Shown: positions 32,796-44,827, counted from the first letter of the stretch. The stretch is 64,000 bases of DNA from Clonostachys chloroleuca (GCA_037952775.1 JBANAY010000003.1:8184001-8248000), one strand, 5' to 3'. Notes: generated by a model not told the origin, from the letters alone. Numbers and translations are program-made.

Positions 32796-33785
32796 ATGGC
32801 TGCTGCAACGAAGCTACGACGGATCATCGAGGATCCCAACTCCTTCATACTATGCCCCGGAGTATACGACGGATTCTCAGCGCGAGTCGCTCTGAACGTT
32901 GGATTTGATGGTATCTACATGGTATGAAAATCGTTCCGCATTCCTTACTCTACTTCCATGGCTGACCAGTTTTGGCTGTTTGTAGACAGGAGCAGGAAGC
33001 AGTGCCTCGGTTCTGGGCCACGCCGACCTCGGAATGATGACACAGACGCACATGCGCAACCAAGCCGAGATGATTGCCGATTTGGGAGCCCTCCCATAGT
33101 ACGCGACAACAGACGGTCCCGTTCCTCTTATTGCCGACGCGGACACCGGATATGGTGGTCCCATTATGGTATCCCGAACCGTGGAGCAGTACACACGATC
33201 TGGCATGGCTGGGCTGCATATTGAGGACCAGGTCCAGACAAAGCGTTGTGGCCATCTGGGAGGAAAAGAGGTTGTCAGCCGGGACGTCTACTTCAGTCGT
33301 ATTCGCGCCGCCGTGAATGCCAGGAAGAGGATCGGAAGCGATATCGTCATTATCGCCAGGACGGATGCTCTTCAGACTCATGGATACGACGAGTCGATTG
33401 AACGACTCAAGGGCGCCTACGAAGCCGGTGCAGATGTGGCGTTTTTTGAGGGTTTGACATCAAAGGAGCAGGCGGCTCAGATGATCAAAGCCGTGGCCCC
33501 GATGCCGGCGCTCCTCAACATGGTAGAGTCTGGGGCTACGCCGTCTTTTACAGTCGCAGAGGCCAAAGAAACAGGGTTCAAGGTTATGATTGTCCATTCG
33601 CTGCTATTGTCCCGGCTTATGATGCTATGAAGGCTGGGTTAGAGTATCTCAAAGCTACGGGATCGATGCCGGATAAGGCGAAGGAGATGACCCCCCAACA
33701 GCTTTTTAGGATATGTGGATTGGATGCTAGTATACAGGTAGATAAGGAGTCTGGAGGTGAGAATTTCAAGTCTGGCGTTGATTAG
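32796..33785 (+). pseudogene. PEP mutase/isocitrate lyase superfamily gene, broken by TAG and frameshift
   Basis: Remnant of an oxaloacetate-hydrolase/methylisocitrate-lyase-like TIM-barrel protein of about 300 residues. Exon 1 is 32796-32921 and exon 2 begins at 32986 after a 64-base intron. Signatures are FILCPGVYDGFSARVAL, GAGSSASVLGHADLG, the metal-binding PLIADADTGYGGP and the catalytic-loop KRCGHLGGKE. In-frame TAG at 33097-33099 falls just before PVPLIADADTGYGG. A second lesion near 33593, one base missing, shifts the frame; the continuation is FAAIVPAYDAMKAGLEYLKA, ending at TAG 33785. Two independent lesions make this a pseudogene rather than a base error. The product would have acted on small 2-oxo/hydroxy-acid substrates. 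It converges with the CYP53 gene. Confidence 0.85.
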
Positions 33786-33958
33786 AAGGGTGGATGCCTT
33801 TTGGATGCATCTATACACTGGTTGCCTGGATAGTTTCCTTTGAGGTAGCGGAATCAGTGTTCATATAGGTGAAGAACCGACTTGCAAACACAACTAGGCG
33901 AGAGAGGGGATAGATTGCTTCGTAGATATAATACAATGATGAGTGGATAACGTCATGA

Positions 33959-35681
33959 TCATCTCCTCATGATCTTAATCTTCAGCCCAAGAGGCTTCCT
34001 CAAGAATCCTTCCCTCGTCTCCATGATGTCCTGCCTCAGCTCAACATTATATCTCTTAACCCACGTGGCAGCAATCAGTTTCATCTGCACTTCGGCCAGA
34101 TTCCGCCCGACACAAGACCTCGGCCCGTGGCTAAAGGGAATAAAGGCTTTCTTTTGGTCTGCGGTTGGATTCTCCCATCTGTCTGGATTAAAATCATCGG
34201 CATCGGGACCCCAAATCTCCTTGGAGTGGTGGATAGTGTACGCCGGGACGCTCAAGACTGTTCCTGGACCAAAATAATGGCCCTGGATGTGGACACCAGG
34301 CGACTGAGGAGGGACCTGGCGGGGCAACCCAATGCCGGAGGTTGAGTGGTGCCGTAAAGTCTCATTGATTACCTGCTCTAGGTATGGGAGATTCTTGACC
34401 TGATCATACGATGGAACTTCCACATCATCCGATACAACTTGGTCAATTTCCTTTTGTAGCTTCTGGAGCACGCCGGGCGTCCTGGCAACGTGGTACAGCA
34501 GCGCGCATGAAGAATTAGATGTGGTGTCACTTCCGGCAATGAGCTGGGTCAAGGCCTCGGCAGTCAGCTCTTCTCTACCAAGGGGTTCGCCGTTGTCATC
34601 CTTTCCCTTGATCAACCGCGCTAGAAGGTCTTGTCGATCGATATCAGGCGGGTTTTGAAGGCGGTCAGAGACACGGGCAACGGCGATACCGGCAAGTCGT
34701 TCGACAGCCTCCAGGCCTTTGTAGAAGAACGGGTCCGGTAGCCAACGAGCGTAGGGTTTGAGCCAAGGCAAACAGCCCAATGTGGCAGATACTTCGCCTC
34801 TGCGGTTGATGATCTCGACAGCAGGTGCGTAAATCGATGGGCCAGTGGGAGATGTGCGTACTTCAGCGATATCTGCTCCGCTAGATAGCATTCCTGAAAA
34901 CGGCAGCATTTGTTAGAATCATCCATGCCACTACGAGAGGGAGTAACTACCAAATGGCTTGCCAAAGGCCAGGTCGGCGATGGTGTCAAAGGCGAGATAA
35001 TTGACTAAATACATGAAAAAATACTATCAGCAAGACGTCCTTTGTGTTTGGAAACACTTCTCAACTTACACCATGACAGACAGTCAAGATGTGCTGACCC
35101 ATCTTGCTGAGAAGTGTTCTTTATCCGGGCGTCCCATTGCCGGGTGAACTCCTCGAGATTCTGGCGCACATACGGCTCGAACTCAACAACAGACTTGGGA
35201 GCAAAGATGTGCGACACGAGCTTGCGCTTCCTGGTATGCTCGGCGCGGTCTCTGGTGTTGAAGAGGCCTCGGCGGATAGAGACAAAGGCGTCGTAGAAAT
35301 CGCTGGTCCCAATGTTATTATTTCAAGGTGGCCAAATTGAATATACACCGCACGCCAGGTGTTCACTCACGATTTGAGAAAGCCATTGCCATGGCCATAG
35401 ATGGTATTCACAGCATCCGCATCGGCCACGCTGACGTGATTCGGTGCAATGCGGACAATCGGACCAAGCTTCTTGTGAGTCTCGTGGACAATGGCATAAC
35501 GCTTGCCCCGGCGACAAGTCCACAGCAGCCACAGATTCGAGAAGGGAGCAATCGAAGGGCCTGGGATGCCTCGCAGGGCCGCATTGGTGGTGAAGTACGG
35601 CAGGATAAAGAAATACCCGACCAGCGAGACCAGTCCTGCGACGGCGAGCCACGGCGAGGTGAGGAGGTTAAGGAGAGCCAT
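33959..35681 (-). CDS. CYP53-type cytochrome P450, benzoate 4-monooxygenase
   Basis: ER-membrane P450 of 510 residues closely resembling fungal benzoate para-hydroxylases (CYP53), which convert benzoate to 4-hydroxybenzoate and protect against benzoate toxicity. Four exons were read: 35681-35371, 35302-35070, 35004-34951 and 34893-33959, all phase-consistent. Strong CYP53 landmarks are PNHVSVADADAVNTIYGHGN, DFYDAFVSIRRGLFNTRDRA, NRRGEVSATLGCLPWLKPYA and ELTAEALTQLIAGSDTTSNS (I-helix). ExxR is ETLRHHS, and the heme loop is FSHGPRSCVG with the Cys ligand intact. The N-terminal anchor spans about residues 5-30. It is the one clearly intact aromatic-catabolism enzyme at this end of the window. 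Confidence 0.94.
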
Positions 35682-36956
35682 TGCTGCAATTCGACTGTTG
35701 TCCCTCGTGAAAATTTCAGGCCCAGCTCGTCTATATATGCCAGGGCATACGTCAGCACCTGCTGGTTCGGACGTTGATATCTGAGACGCGCGGATGTGAA
35801 ATTTTCTCCACAGATCTGATACTGTGGATCGGGGATGGAATTGAAATTATCGCGGATGTGGCCTGGTATTTATATATCCGTGTCCATGCGCCAACTGCAT
35901 CATGCTGCTCCTCCTTGCCAGCTCAATTTCAGATGCGCAAGTAGTGTGCATCCAGAAGGAAGTCCAGTGCAACCACACGATACAACCTCCAAGAATGAAT
36001 CGCCATTCTGTTGTTGGTCAATGCCATGACATATCCGTCCATCATCACTGGCCCTCGAAACCAACCCTCAATGAGCCTAGTCCGAATTTGAGCTGTGAAA
36101 TAGCCGGATCTCCTTCGGAATCGGCAGGAAACGTGCATAATGCATCGGCAGTGAGGAGAATTAAGTACCTACTAAAGAAAGATCACCATGAGACCATCAG
36201 ATTTACCTTCGGAAATGAGGAGTATGTGCCTATAAAAAGGAAATTGTCAGCTTTACTTAAAGCAGTGTTTTGTACGGAGTATCATACCCGTTTCCTAAAT
36301 CATTACTTGAAGTACCTACCTTAGCCAAAATGGAGCGTTCTCGGCTTTCAATCCGAGGAGAAGTACATCCGATGTCTGAAATTGTATTCATGCTAGGACC
36401 CAATAGATTTGGATGGGTGCAACGATCTTATAAGGGAAATATCGCCGGACTCGTAGAGCCGTAATCCCTTGAAGTCCAGATTTTCTTTTCGCTTACATCA
36501 AATTACTCAGGCTTGGAGAGTCGAATGGAAACGAAGGGCAAACAAGTACTTCAAGGAGGTTCAATAGTGCTGAAGCTACGGGGAAAAGAAATGCCAGAGA
36601 GGATTCACATTTGATCTGGTATTTCCAGAAGATGTGCAGAAACGTTGTATTCAAATGAGCGTATCTTCAATATCGCTGTGCACACTATGTAGACTTATTG
36701 TCGAGTTACAAAAGCAGGCAACATATCGATTGCAGCCAAGATCCCTTCCAAGGAGCGGGGAAAAGAAGTAAAAGGATAGAGTAAGGCTCCCCAGGGGAAG
36801 TCTTATCTCTCTTAGGACAGGTTAGCGAGAGCGACAGGATTGTAGTATTCTACAAGATCAATTCAAGTTCGGGATCATCTAAGGCAAGGATCCAAAGAGG
36901 GAGCATTGTTGGAATCATTACCGTAGTTGGTTGTTCAGTTGCAAGGATGACCAGCC
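35682..36956. promoter_or_regulatory. CYP53 promoter and gene-poor interval
   Basis: TATATA at about 35731-35737 lies about 50 bases upstream of the CYP53 start on the minus strand, and a second TATATAAATA-like element lies near 35867-35877. No gene was found between here and the 3' end of the copper ATPase gene. Confidence 0.4.
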
Positions 36957-39900
36957 TCAGATAGCTGACCAGCGGAGAAGAACCGCAGCAGCTATGACAG
37001 GCAAGACGCTCACCAACTCTCCAAGTCCCGCAAATTCTGGTGGGATCCTCGCATTGACAAAAGCCCCGGCAGCCAGAAGGACGGCGAAGGTGTTGTACAC
37101 AAAGCTCCATCCGAAATTGAACTTAATGCGGTTGACGGACTTCCGGCTTGCATTAATCATGACAAGGATGCCAGAAAGGGCGGGCCGCATAAGGACCACA
37201 TCTGCCGCAGATTGCGCAATGTCTGTGCCCTCATTCATGTGAACACCAATTGTAGCTTGTGCTAGAGCAACAGCGTCGTTTGTGCCATCGCCGCAGAACA
37301 CTACGATCGGCTTCTTCCCGCCTACATTGGTTTCAAGAAGCGCTTGAATGTAGTCTCTCTTGTCGGCAGGCGAGCTGCGAGAACGAACGTTGTTGGCAGG
37401 AATTCCGAGCTTAGCCGCCAAATTCTGAACAGCGCCGTCATCATCACCAGAAACTAAATGAACTGCTACGCCACCTTTGTCGAGGGCCTCAAGTGTTTCC
37501 GCAGCATCAGACCGCAGCTCATCTTCCAGACCATAGACTGCAACCAACACGCCGTCAATGGCGAAGCAGAAAACAGTATACCCACGAGCAAGCATCGATC
37601 CAACATGCTCATGATCAGAAAAGTTCAGCCAACGAGAATTGCCAGCTTGAAGTTTCTGGCCCTGAAAAGTGCTCTCGACACCCTTGCCTGTAAGGCTCTT
37701 GGGCTCGGCGATGGGCTCGGCAATGATTCCTGCGTCGTTGAGATGAGTGCTTACAGCAACCGAGACTGGATGTCGGCTATTTTCGATGAGACCCAGAAGG
37801 ATTGGAAGTTTATCCTGGCTATCACAATGTGTTTCGACAACAGAAAGCTTTCCTCGGGTCAAAGTCCCAGTCTTATCAAACACAACGTGCGACGTCTTGT
37901 GGGCGACTTCAATAGCATCTGCAGACTTGAACACGACGCCCCTCTCCGCCGCAACACCACTTGCGATAACAATAACCATGGGAACAGCCAGCCCAATAGC
38001 GCAGGGGCATGACACGATGAGGACAGTAATCGCATAAGTTATGGCCTCGATTGTAGCTTCTGAGCCATTATATCCACGAATCGTCATGCCCACAGCAACC
38101 CAGATGACAAAAGTAATAATAGTCAAAGCCACAACCACTGGGACGAAGTAGGATGCTACCTTGTCTGCAAGATCTTGCAGCTTAGGCTTGGACAGTTTAG
38201 CCTCGTCGACCATCGCAGCAATCGTGTTGATAGTGTTGTCGCTGGGCAAGCGGCCCAGCCGAACAATCAGAACTCCAGATCCATTGATGGAACCTGCAAT
38301 AACTCCTGATTTCGGAAACTTCTCGACTGGCCTCGATTCACCTGTGAGCATCGACTCGTCAACTTCGGATGAACCTCTGGTTACGGTGCCATCAGTGGGG
38401 ATTCTGGTGTCAGGCAGAACCTTGAAAATGTCGCCATACTGAAGAAGCCGAGCGTCAATCTCAAGTTCTGTACCGTTTTCTTCGTCCACGAGGATGGCTT
38501 TCGATGGCTGAAGTGATCGGACAGAAATAGACTCGACAGCTCTCTGGCGAGCTAGAGCAGCAACCCACCGGCCAAGCATGATCAGGGTGACCAGTAGAGT
38601 GCTCGTTTCAAAGAACTGACCAGTTGAGAGAGGGTTTCCGGCAATCAGGTATCCGAAGGAAACTACTGAGAAGATGTAGGCAGCGCTGGTGCTTAGGACG
38701 ATCAAGAGGTCCATCTCTATAACCTTGGAGAAGACCAGAGCCTTAAGAGCCTTTGGGTAAAATGGACCCGCGATGAAGAATTGAACAATCGTCGCCAGTG
38801 CCATGGAAGCTGAGGAATATGCGACTTCGTTTTCGGGAAGGGGGGCCCACGCCATAACCAATACAGGAATGGTCAACACGGCGGAGAGAAGTGTCATGTA
38901 CCCAACATGTCGGACATGCTTGCTCCCAGCCTCTAGCGACGGGTCGGCACGTAGAGGAGCCAAGTCCGTTGGCAAATGCCAAATCTTCGCGCCAAGATCG
39001 CGAGCTCCGACTATCTTCGGGTCAAATATGACTCGTGCGGTCTGTTTGCCAACAAGCGCAATGTCGATCACACCATCCGGCCACTTTTCATTGCTAATCG
39101 ATTGAAATTGATCGTTCGAGATGATGAAATCAAGACTGGATCCCTGGCTCTGAATCCTTTCGCACTTGAATTCTGTCGTTCGTTCCAGATGTTTCATGAC
39201 CTCTTCAACAGATCCAAGTCGAAGGTCAAGTTGGAACTCAGCTCGAGAGAGAACCAAGCTGGTTTTTAGGTTTTTCACGGCGGGAACGGTAGCGAGGGTT
39301 CGGTTCAGTTTTGTCTCGCACCCCGTGCAAGTCATGCCCGAAATACTTAAAACCACTCGCTCGTTTCCAGTGCCTTGATTCTCAATGTCGCTTACGGCCT
39401 CAATTGGGCCCTTTTCAATACCTGAGCGGGCATCAGGGGCAGAAGAAGAGCAGCAAGCATCAGCGCAAGACCTTTGGCGGCGGACGACTGGCTTATCAGC
39501 GCAGCACGAGTCAATGGATGGGCGCTTGGTGTCATTTACTTCTATTCCGTTGTCTCCGGGGCAGCAAGAGCCGGAGCAGCCAATTTTAAGAGAAGATTTC
39601 TCAGGAGAAATTGTCTTCGAGCAACAGCCCGGGCGTTCGGAAGGGGAATCCGCTTGCTTATCCGGCTCTGTGGAAGCGCAGCAAGAGTCGGCATAATTCT
39701 TAAGAGGAGCCTTTCCGGGAGAAATAGTCTCCGAGCAACAGCCCGGGCTTTCAGACTGGGAAGCCGCCTGCTTCTTAGGCTCGGTAGATGCGCAGCAAGA
39801 GTCAGCACAGTTAGTCTTAAGAGGAGACTTTCCAAGAGAAATAGTCTCCGAGCAACTACCTCGGCCTTCAGGCTGGTAAATAGCCTGCTTATTGGGCTTT

Positions 39901-40987
39901 GCAACAGAGCAGCACGAGCGGGAACACTCAGTCTCGCCCTTCTTCGGGCCTGCATTGGCACACTGTTTGTCCGTGCAACAGAGCCCGCCAGATGCGGCTT
40001 GAGTTCGCGAATGTAGGATATCCGACTTTTCACAGCAACTATTTCCATCGCTACTGTTTGGTGGAGATCCTCTGCCCTTGCCCTCAGAGCAGCAGGCCGT
40101 CAGACCTTTGCCCCTAAGCGATGGGGCGAGGGTAGGCTTCTCCTTGGAGCAACAGAAGCCACCACAGGCATCCTCTACGGTGGACTCCTTGGCAGATTGA
40201 GCGCTTTCTTTGAAGCCTTTTCGGAAACGAAGGCGATTTTCCGCAGCTTGATTCTTCGTAACGGAGCCACTGGTGTGGCCAGAATCCAGCGAAGTGCGGA
40301 CGGATCCAGCAGACGATTTCTTGGAGAGCTGGTTGCCGTCGAGTGAGTGTCGCTCGCGTATTTCGCAGCAGGTTTCCTGCCCAAGAGCAATAAGAGTCCG
40401 ACAGAGGCACCCCAAAGCCCGCAGCGTCGCGCCATAGCGGTCCAATGCTGAGAGAGTGTGCTCGTTGCAAGCCTCGCCCTCAGCAGTTTTACAACACGCT
40501 GTATCGAATTAGCAACCACTACAACGCGCCAGAGGACCTCACGTTTCATCTTACCGTTCGAATCAGAGCTTGTCGCAGCACTCATACCGCACTCGCGCAG
40601 GGCCAGCCGGTCGAGGCAAGACGTGTCGCAGCATGGGTTGGCTTTACCGCGGCAGCAGTCAGGCGCGTCGGGATCTTCCTCGCCCACGTCATCGGCACAT
40701 TTTCCGGCGCTGCAGCAATCATCTTCAATCTTCTCTTCGTCGGATACTTCCTGAATTGAAGGTTCGGAGTCGCGAGTCTCAACACTCTGCCCTCCGCAGC
40801 AACCGCCCTGGCAGGCGCCCGCCTTCTCAGTTGCGGTTGGGGCAGGAGGAGGCTCGAGAGCCGGGACCGGTGTGCCACAACAGTCAGATTCCATTGCTGG
40901 AGTAATCGTTTCCTGCATTCCAAATATTGCGAATTCAAATTCGCGACGAAGTGAGTTGATGTGGGAAATTGCACGGTTGGGCGGCAC
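36957..40987 (-). CDS. P1B-type copper-transporting ATPase with Cys-Cys-rich N-terminus (CrpA-like)
   Basis: Membrane ATPase of about 1324 residues that would export or sequester Cu(I). Exons are 40987-40555 and 40498-36957; the 56-base GTAAGA..ACAG intron is phase 1. The first 500 residues carry 19 CC pairs, and three tandem units of about 38 residues (ADSCCASTEP...PGCCSETISP type) lie in the middle. One heavy-metal-associated domain follows, with GMTCTGC near residue 531. The P-type core is intact: TGES (about 861), the CPC metal-binding helix (SCPCAIGL, about 973), DKTGT phosphorylation site (about 1019), an HP motif (SRHPVSV) and GDGTNDAVAL. Similar Cys-rich CrpA pumps confer copper tolerance in aspergilli. 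Downstream Mets (MQETITP, MESDCCG) are alternative starts. It is divergent from the VIT/VWA gene. Confidence 0.94.
39575..39923 (-). repeat. Three tandem coding repeats in the ATPase Cys-rich domain
   Basis: Three consecutive in-frame units of about 115-117 bases encode SRSCCSVAKPNK..., ADSCCASTEPKK... and ADSCCASTEPDK..., each followed by a (G/S)-C-(C/S)-S-(E/K)-T-I-S segment and a Lys-rich spacer. The last two units are most alike, suggesting recent duplication. Unit boundaries are near 39923/39807, 39806/39692 and 39691/39575. Confidence 0.75.
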
Positions 40988-41938
40988 ATTCCCATGTCAC
41001 GTGACTCCCACTCTCCCTTTCCTTTGGGCGAACCCCCAACTGACTTGCGCTCACCCGTGAGTTTTGGGATATGTATGTATTCTTACTTCATAAGTAGCTA
41101 GAAACACTTTCTTAGACAATTATCAGTAAAATAAAACCGCTACTGCTTCATGAAAGTGCTCGCACATTACCAGTGACTCGCACAGCGCCAAGACAATATG
41201 ATGTGATCGCCCTCCTTAAAAGTTAGCACCTTTATCAATCATACACCGCCTCCCCCTCTCTCGCATGTCGATACTGGGGTTAGGCATTGCCGCAACGTCT
41301 TGACTAGCAAGCTACCTTGAAGTCTAGAATCTGCATCACCATCAACTCTTTGAGATCACGGCGCCAGACACCATATTCAAAGTGTCGTGATTGGTTTGAT
41401 AGTCGAGTCTATTTACAGCTTAGCCTGATTTAGTCATGGCTTAGAATTACAAATTAATTTCAGGAAAGGCAACGGATTCCGGCGCATTGCTCGTTCATGA
41501 TAGCATTTTCCTGCCTCTAAATGCCGATATCGCTAGTCATATTGGTAATATTACAGACGCTTTGGTAAGAGATGAGGTCAACCGGAACACGTCGACGGTG
41601 ATTAATGGTGCGGCCTATTGCGAGGCAACTCGGAAGCCTCGCAAGGCAGAAGGCTTGGCGCGGCAAAACATCATCCCATGGTGCCGAATTATGGCACGTT
41701 GCGTCGATAACCCCTCCAAAATGAGATGGTCATCCTCCGTATACTCGAATCATACCGAATCTCGGAGGGCCTAGACTCGGCATCTAATTGAGCACTTCAT
41801 TCAGAGGGGAGGGCGTATAAGGTGAACAAAGACTCCCCTAATTGGCAATTTAATTAGCAAATTGCAAGAGCAAAGAAGCACTCAGAGGACCTCTGCTTTA
41901 TTTTCTCCATCACAGTATTTACCCTTTTCACTTGAGCC
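40988..41938. other. Divergent intergenic region between copper ATPase and VIT/VWA gene
   Basis: No gene was recognised here. A 95-codon frame at 41487-41774 has no recognisable features. The interval must hold both promoters, but no clear metal-response element was identified by eye. Confidence 0.35.
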
Positions 41939-44827
41939 ATGAAGTGGCAACCTCAGTCCCTATCTGGCTGCGTCGTCGTGGTCGATGGTCGTCCAAGATA
42001 TCTTCCTCAAGTCAAAACAGATATCCACACGACCATTTTTGACATCACGTCAAGGACGCATTTAACCCAAGAATTTGTTAATCCTTCCTCAAAAGACCCC
42101 ATTGAGGAGATCAGTTACGTCTTTCCCCTCTATGACGGCGTCTCCGTGATCTGCTTCACTTGCACCATAGCCGACCGCATTATAAAGGGTGTTGTCAAGG
42201 AACGGCAGCAGGCGAGGCGAGACTATTCCCAGGCGAAAGAAGAGGGGAGAGTCGCTGGCCTCGTAGAACAATCCTTCCAATCTTCGGATGTCTTTACCAC
42301 AACTATCGGCAATGTGCCCGCTGGTGGGAAAGTGGTTGTCGAAATTGTCTATATCGGCGAGCTGAAGCATGATGCACAGGCTGACCGAGTGCGCCTGACT
42401 ATCCCGGCCCGGGTCGCCCCACGATATGGATCTTCGGGCTTGGAGACCAATGGGATACACCCCAAAGAAGAGGGCATTTCAATGACAGTCGATGTCGAAA
42501 TGCCTGGAGGGTCCTTCATCGAGTCGCTCGCATCACCCTCTCACCCAGTTGTTGTCAGCATTGGCGCCCTGTCCACGGCCGAGGCTTCTTCGGAGCGCTC
42601 ACTTAGCAAGGCATCTGCCGTGCTGCACCAGACAAACTCTACTCTGGACCATGACTTCGTCATTGAAGTCTCGGCTAAGGGGTTGATGGAGCCTACGGCG
42701 TTTTTGGAAGTGCACCCTACGATTCCCAATCAGCGGGCTCTCATGGCGACTCTGGTGCCAAAGTTCGATATGCTAGTATCAGAGCTACCTGAAATCGTAT
42801 TCTTGTGCGATCGGAGTGGTAGTATGGGGACAAACATCAGAAACCTTGTTGTTGCATTGACTACGTTCCTCAAATCCTTACCAGTCGGTGTTAAATTCAA
42901 CATTTACAGCTTTGGTAGCTCATATACCTCTCTTTGGCCAAGGTCGAGGAAGTATGGCCAAGAAACGCTTGAACAGGCTGTTGCTCACATCAATACTTTC
43001 AGGGCCGATTATGGTGGTACTGAGATATATCCGGCGATGGATGCTGCCTTCAAGAATGCCTACAAGGATCTCAATCTTGAAGTTTTCTTGTTAACAGATG
43101 GCCAAATATGGAATCAAGAAGCCCTGTTCAAGTTGATCAATGACCAGGCAGCTTCAACCCAAGGCAGGGTCCGTGTTTTCAGTCTCGGCATAGGACATGG
43201 CGCCAGCTCAGCACTGGTCGAAGGTGTGGCAAGAGCAGGAAATGGGTTTGCGCAGATGGTTTCAGACAACGAAAAAATTGACGACAAAGTCGTCAGAATG
43301 CTGAGAGGTGCCCTTCTTCCGCATATAAATGAGTATACCCTCGAGATTAAGTATGGGCCAACTGGCGATTCTATTGAAGAAGAGGACGACTTCGAATTCA
43401 TTGAGCGAGTCGTGGACTCGCTTCATCTTGATACAAACTCTGAAACGGAGGCACCAACAGCAAAGACCAATCAACAACAAACTATCTCGCTTTACGACCC
43501 AACTGCGGATACAATCGCCGAGAGCACCCGAGACGCCAAAAGGGCCAAGCATGACCATTTGTTGACCGTGGAGGCCCCTCGTTACCTTCAGACTCCTACC
43601 CAGATTCCACAACTCTACCCATTTATTAGGACTACTGTCTATGTTCTACTTTCAGATGCGACACCCGAGAAAAGCCCAAAGTCAGTCCTCCTCAAAGGCG
43701 CGTTCCAAGACACGATCCTAGAGCTAGAAATACCTGTCAAGCAACTTCCCGAAAAGTCAACCACCATTCACCAGCTGGCGGCTCGGAACGAGACCAAGGA
43801 CCTTGAAGAGGGTCGTGGATGGCTTTCCAGCGCAGTGGATAATGATGGGAGGTACTTGAGAGATAAATTTGAAAGCAGATTTTCCGAGATGGTTGAGCGT
43901 GAAGCAGTTAGGCTCGGGGTACAGTTCCAGATTGCAGGCAAACACTGCTCATTCGTCGCTGTCGAGGAGCTCACCTCCGCGGTTCTAGGAACTTCCGATA
44001 ATCAGTTAGACAGCACTCAAACCAACGCTTTGAGAACGGTATATCCACCCCAAAATGGGGAAAACCACTCACTGTCTGATTATCATATCCAACTAATGCT
44101 ACTCGAGCAACAAAACAAAAAGAGACGCATGATGGCACGGCAAGAGCATGATCATTTTGCTGGTAATATGGCTTCACAGAGTTTCAGCCTCGCTGTCCCT
44201 TCGTCTAACAATTCAGGAGGCGCGGTTCCTACTATGCCCAGCTTCCTCACTAACGTTGGAACTCCCTTGGATACGTCCGCAGCCTTGCACTCTGGCGACG
44301 TATTGAACGACTTTGACTTTGATTCATTCCTTCATGACGGAAGTGGGAATGACGAATCTTTTGATTTTAGCGCAGCCTTCACTACCACTGAAGAGATGGT
44401 GGACCAGCCGCTCCAGAGTCTCGCTCCAGCTTCTGCATTCATGAGCCCGGGCGGCGTACAGGCTTCTCCGGACATTCAAATCCTTGATACCGGAGGTCTC
44501 GGTTGCCTCCATAGCCTTATCTCGCTGCAGACATTTGCAGGTTCCTGGATTTTGGACCACAACTTGGAAAGAGTCTTGGGTATCTCCAGCGATCATTTGC
44601 TACGCCTGCATCTGCCTGATTCAGTCTTCAACCACGCACAAAGGGACGAAATTGTCGCGACTGCTTGCGTGATTTCTTTCTTGAGTAGGAAATGTAGCGC
44701 TGAGAGGGGGTCTTGGGAGATGCTAGTTGAGAAGGCTGATCGTTGGCTGCAGGAGCGGGTTGGGGAGGATGTAGCAACCCTCAAAGCGGCTCTTGAATCT
44801 TCTCCTGTGGTTAACATGTTCACCTGA
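41939..44827 (+). CDS. VIT + von Willebrand A domain protein
   Basis: Intronless gene of 962 residues. The N-terminal VIT domain (about residues 5-160) contains FVNPSSKDPIEEISYVFPLY, KGVVKERQQARRDYSQAKEE and TIGNVPAGGKVVVEIVYIGE, the classic inter-alpha-trypsin/vault signature. A VWA domain follows (about 280-450) with the complete MIDAS DxSxS at D291-R-S-G-S295, and downstream YGGTEIYPAMDAA and LLTDG. The C-terminal region ends with a helical domain (LQTFAGSWILDHNLERVLGI to WLQERVG) shared by VWA5-like proteins. A low-complexity Ser/Asn/Asp linker lies at about 750-830. No signal peptide, so it is intracellular. Function in fungi is unknown; family roles are metal-dependent protein interaction. 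The reading frame is intact over nearly 3 kb. Confidence 0.94.
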   Translation: MKWQPQSLSGCVVVVDGRPRYLPQVKTDIHTTIFDITSRTHLTQEFVNPSSKDPIEEISYVFPLYDGVSVICFTCTIADRIIKGVVKERQQARRDYSQAKEEGRVAGLVEQSFQSSDVFTTTIGNVPAGGKVVVEIVYIGELKHDAQADRVRLTIPARVAPRYGSSGLETNGIHPKEEGISMTVDVEMPGGSFIESLASPSHPVVVSIGALSTAEASSERSLSKASAVLHQTNSTLDHDFVIEVSAKGLMEPTAFLEVHPTIPNQRALMATLVPKFDMLVSELPEIVFLCDRSGSMGTNIRNLVVALTTFLKSLPVGVKFNIYSFGSSYTSLWPRSRKYGQETLEQAVAHINTFRADYGGTEIYPAMDAAFKNAYKDLNLEVFLLTDGQIWNQEALFKLINDQAASTQGRVRVFSLGIGHGASSALVEGVARAGNGFAQMVSDNEKIDDKVVRMLRGALLPHINEYTLEIKYGPTGDSIEEEDDFEFIERVVDSLHLDTNSETEAPTAKTNQQQTISLYDPTADTIAESTRDAKRAKHDHLLTVEAPRYLQTPTQIPQLYPFIRTTVYVLLSDATPEKSPKSVLLKGAFQDTILELEIPVKQLPEKSTTIHQLAARNETKDLEEGRGWLSSAVDNDGRYLRDKFESRFSEMVEREAVRLGVQFQIAGKHCSFVAVEELTSAVLGTSDNQLDSTQTNALRTVYPPQNGENHSLSDYHIQLMLLEQQNKKRRMMARQEHDHFAGNMASQSFSLAVPSSNNSGGAVPTMPSFLTNVGTPLDTSAALHSGDVLNDFDFDSFLHDGSGNDESFDFSAAFTTTEEMVDQPLQSLAPASAFMSPGGVQASPDIQILDTGGLGCLHSLISLQTFAGSWILDHNLERVLGISSDHLLRLHLPDSVFNHAQRDEIVATACVISFLSRKCSAERGSWEMLVEKADRWLQERVGEDVATLKAALESSPVVNMFT

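Noticed and set aside
39542..40048. Long open frames antisense to and offset from the ATPase Cys-rich region
   Set aside because: They are shadows of the repetitive, GC-rich coding sequence. The P-type ATPase frame carries all motifs.
41487..41774. 95-codon frame upstream of the VIT/VWA gene
   Set aside because: No recognisable features and probably lies in the divergent promoter region.
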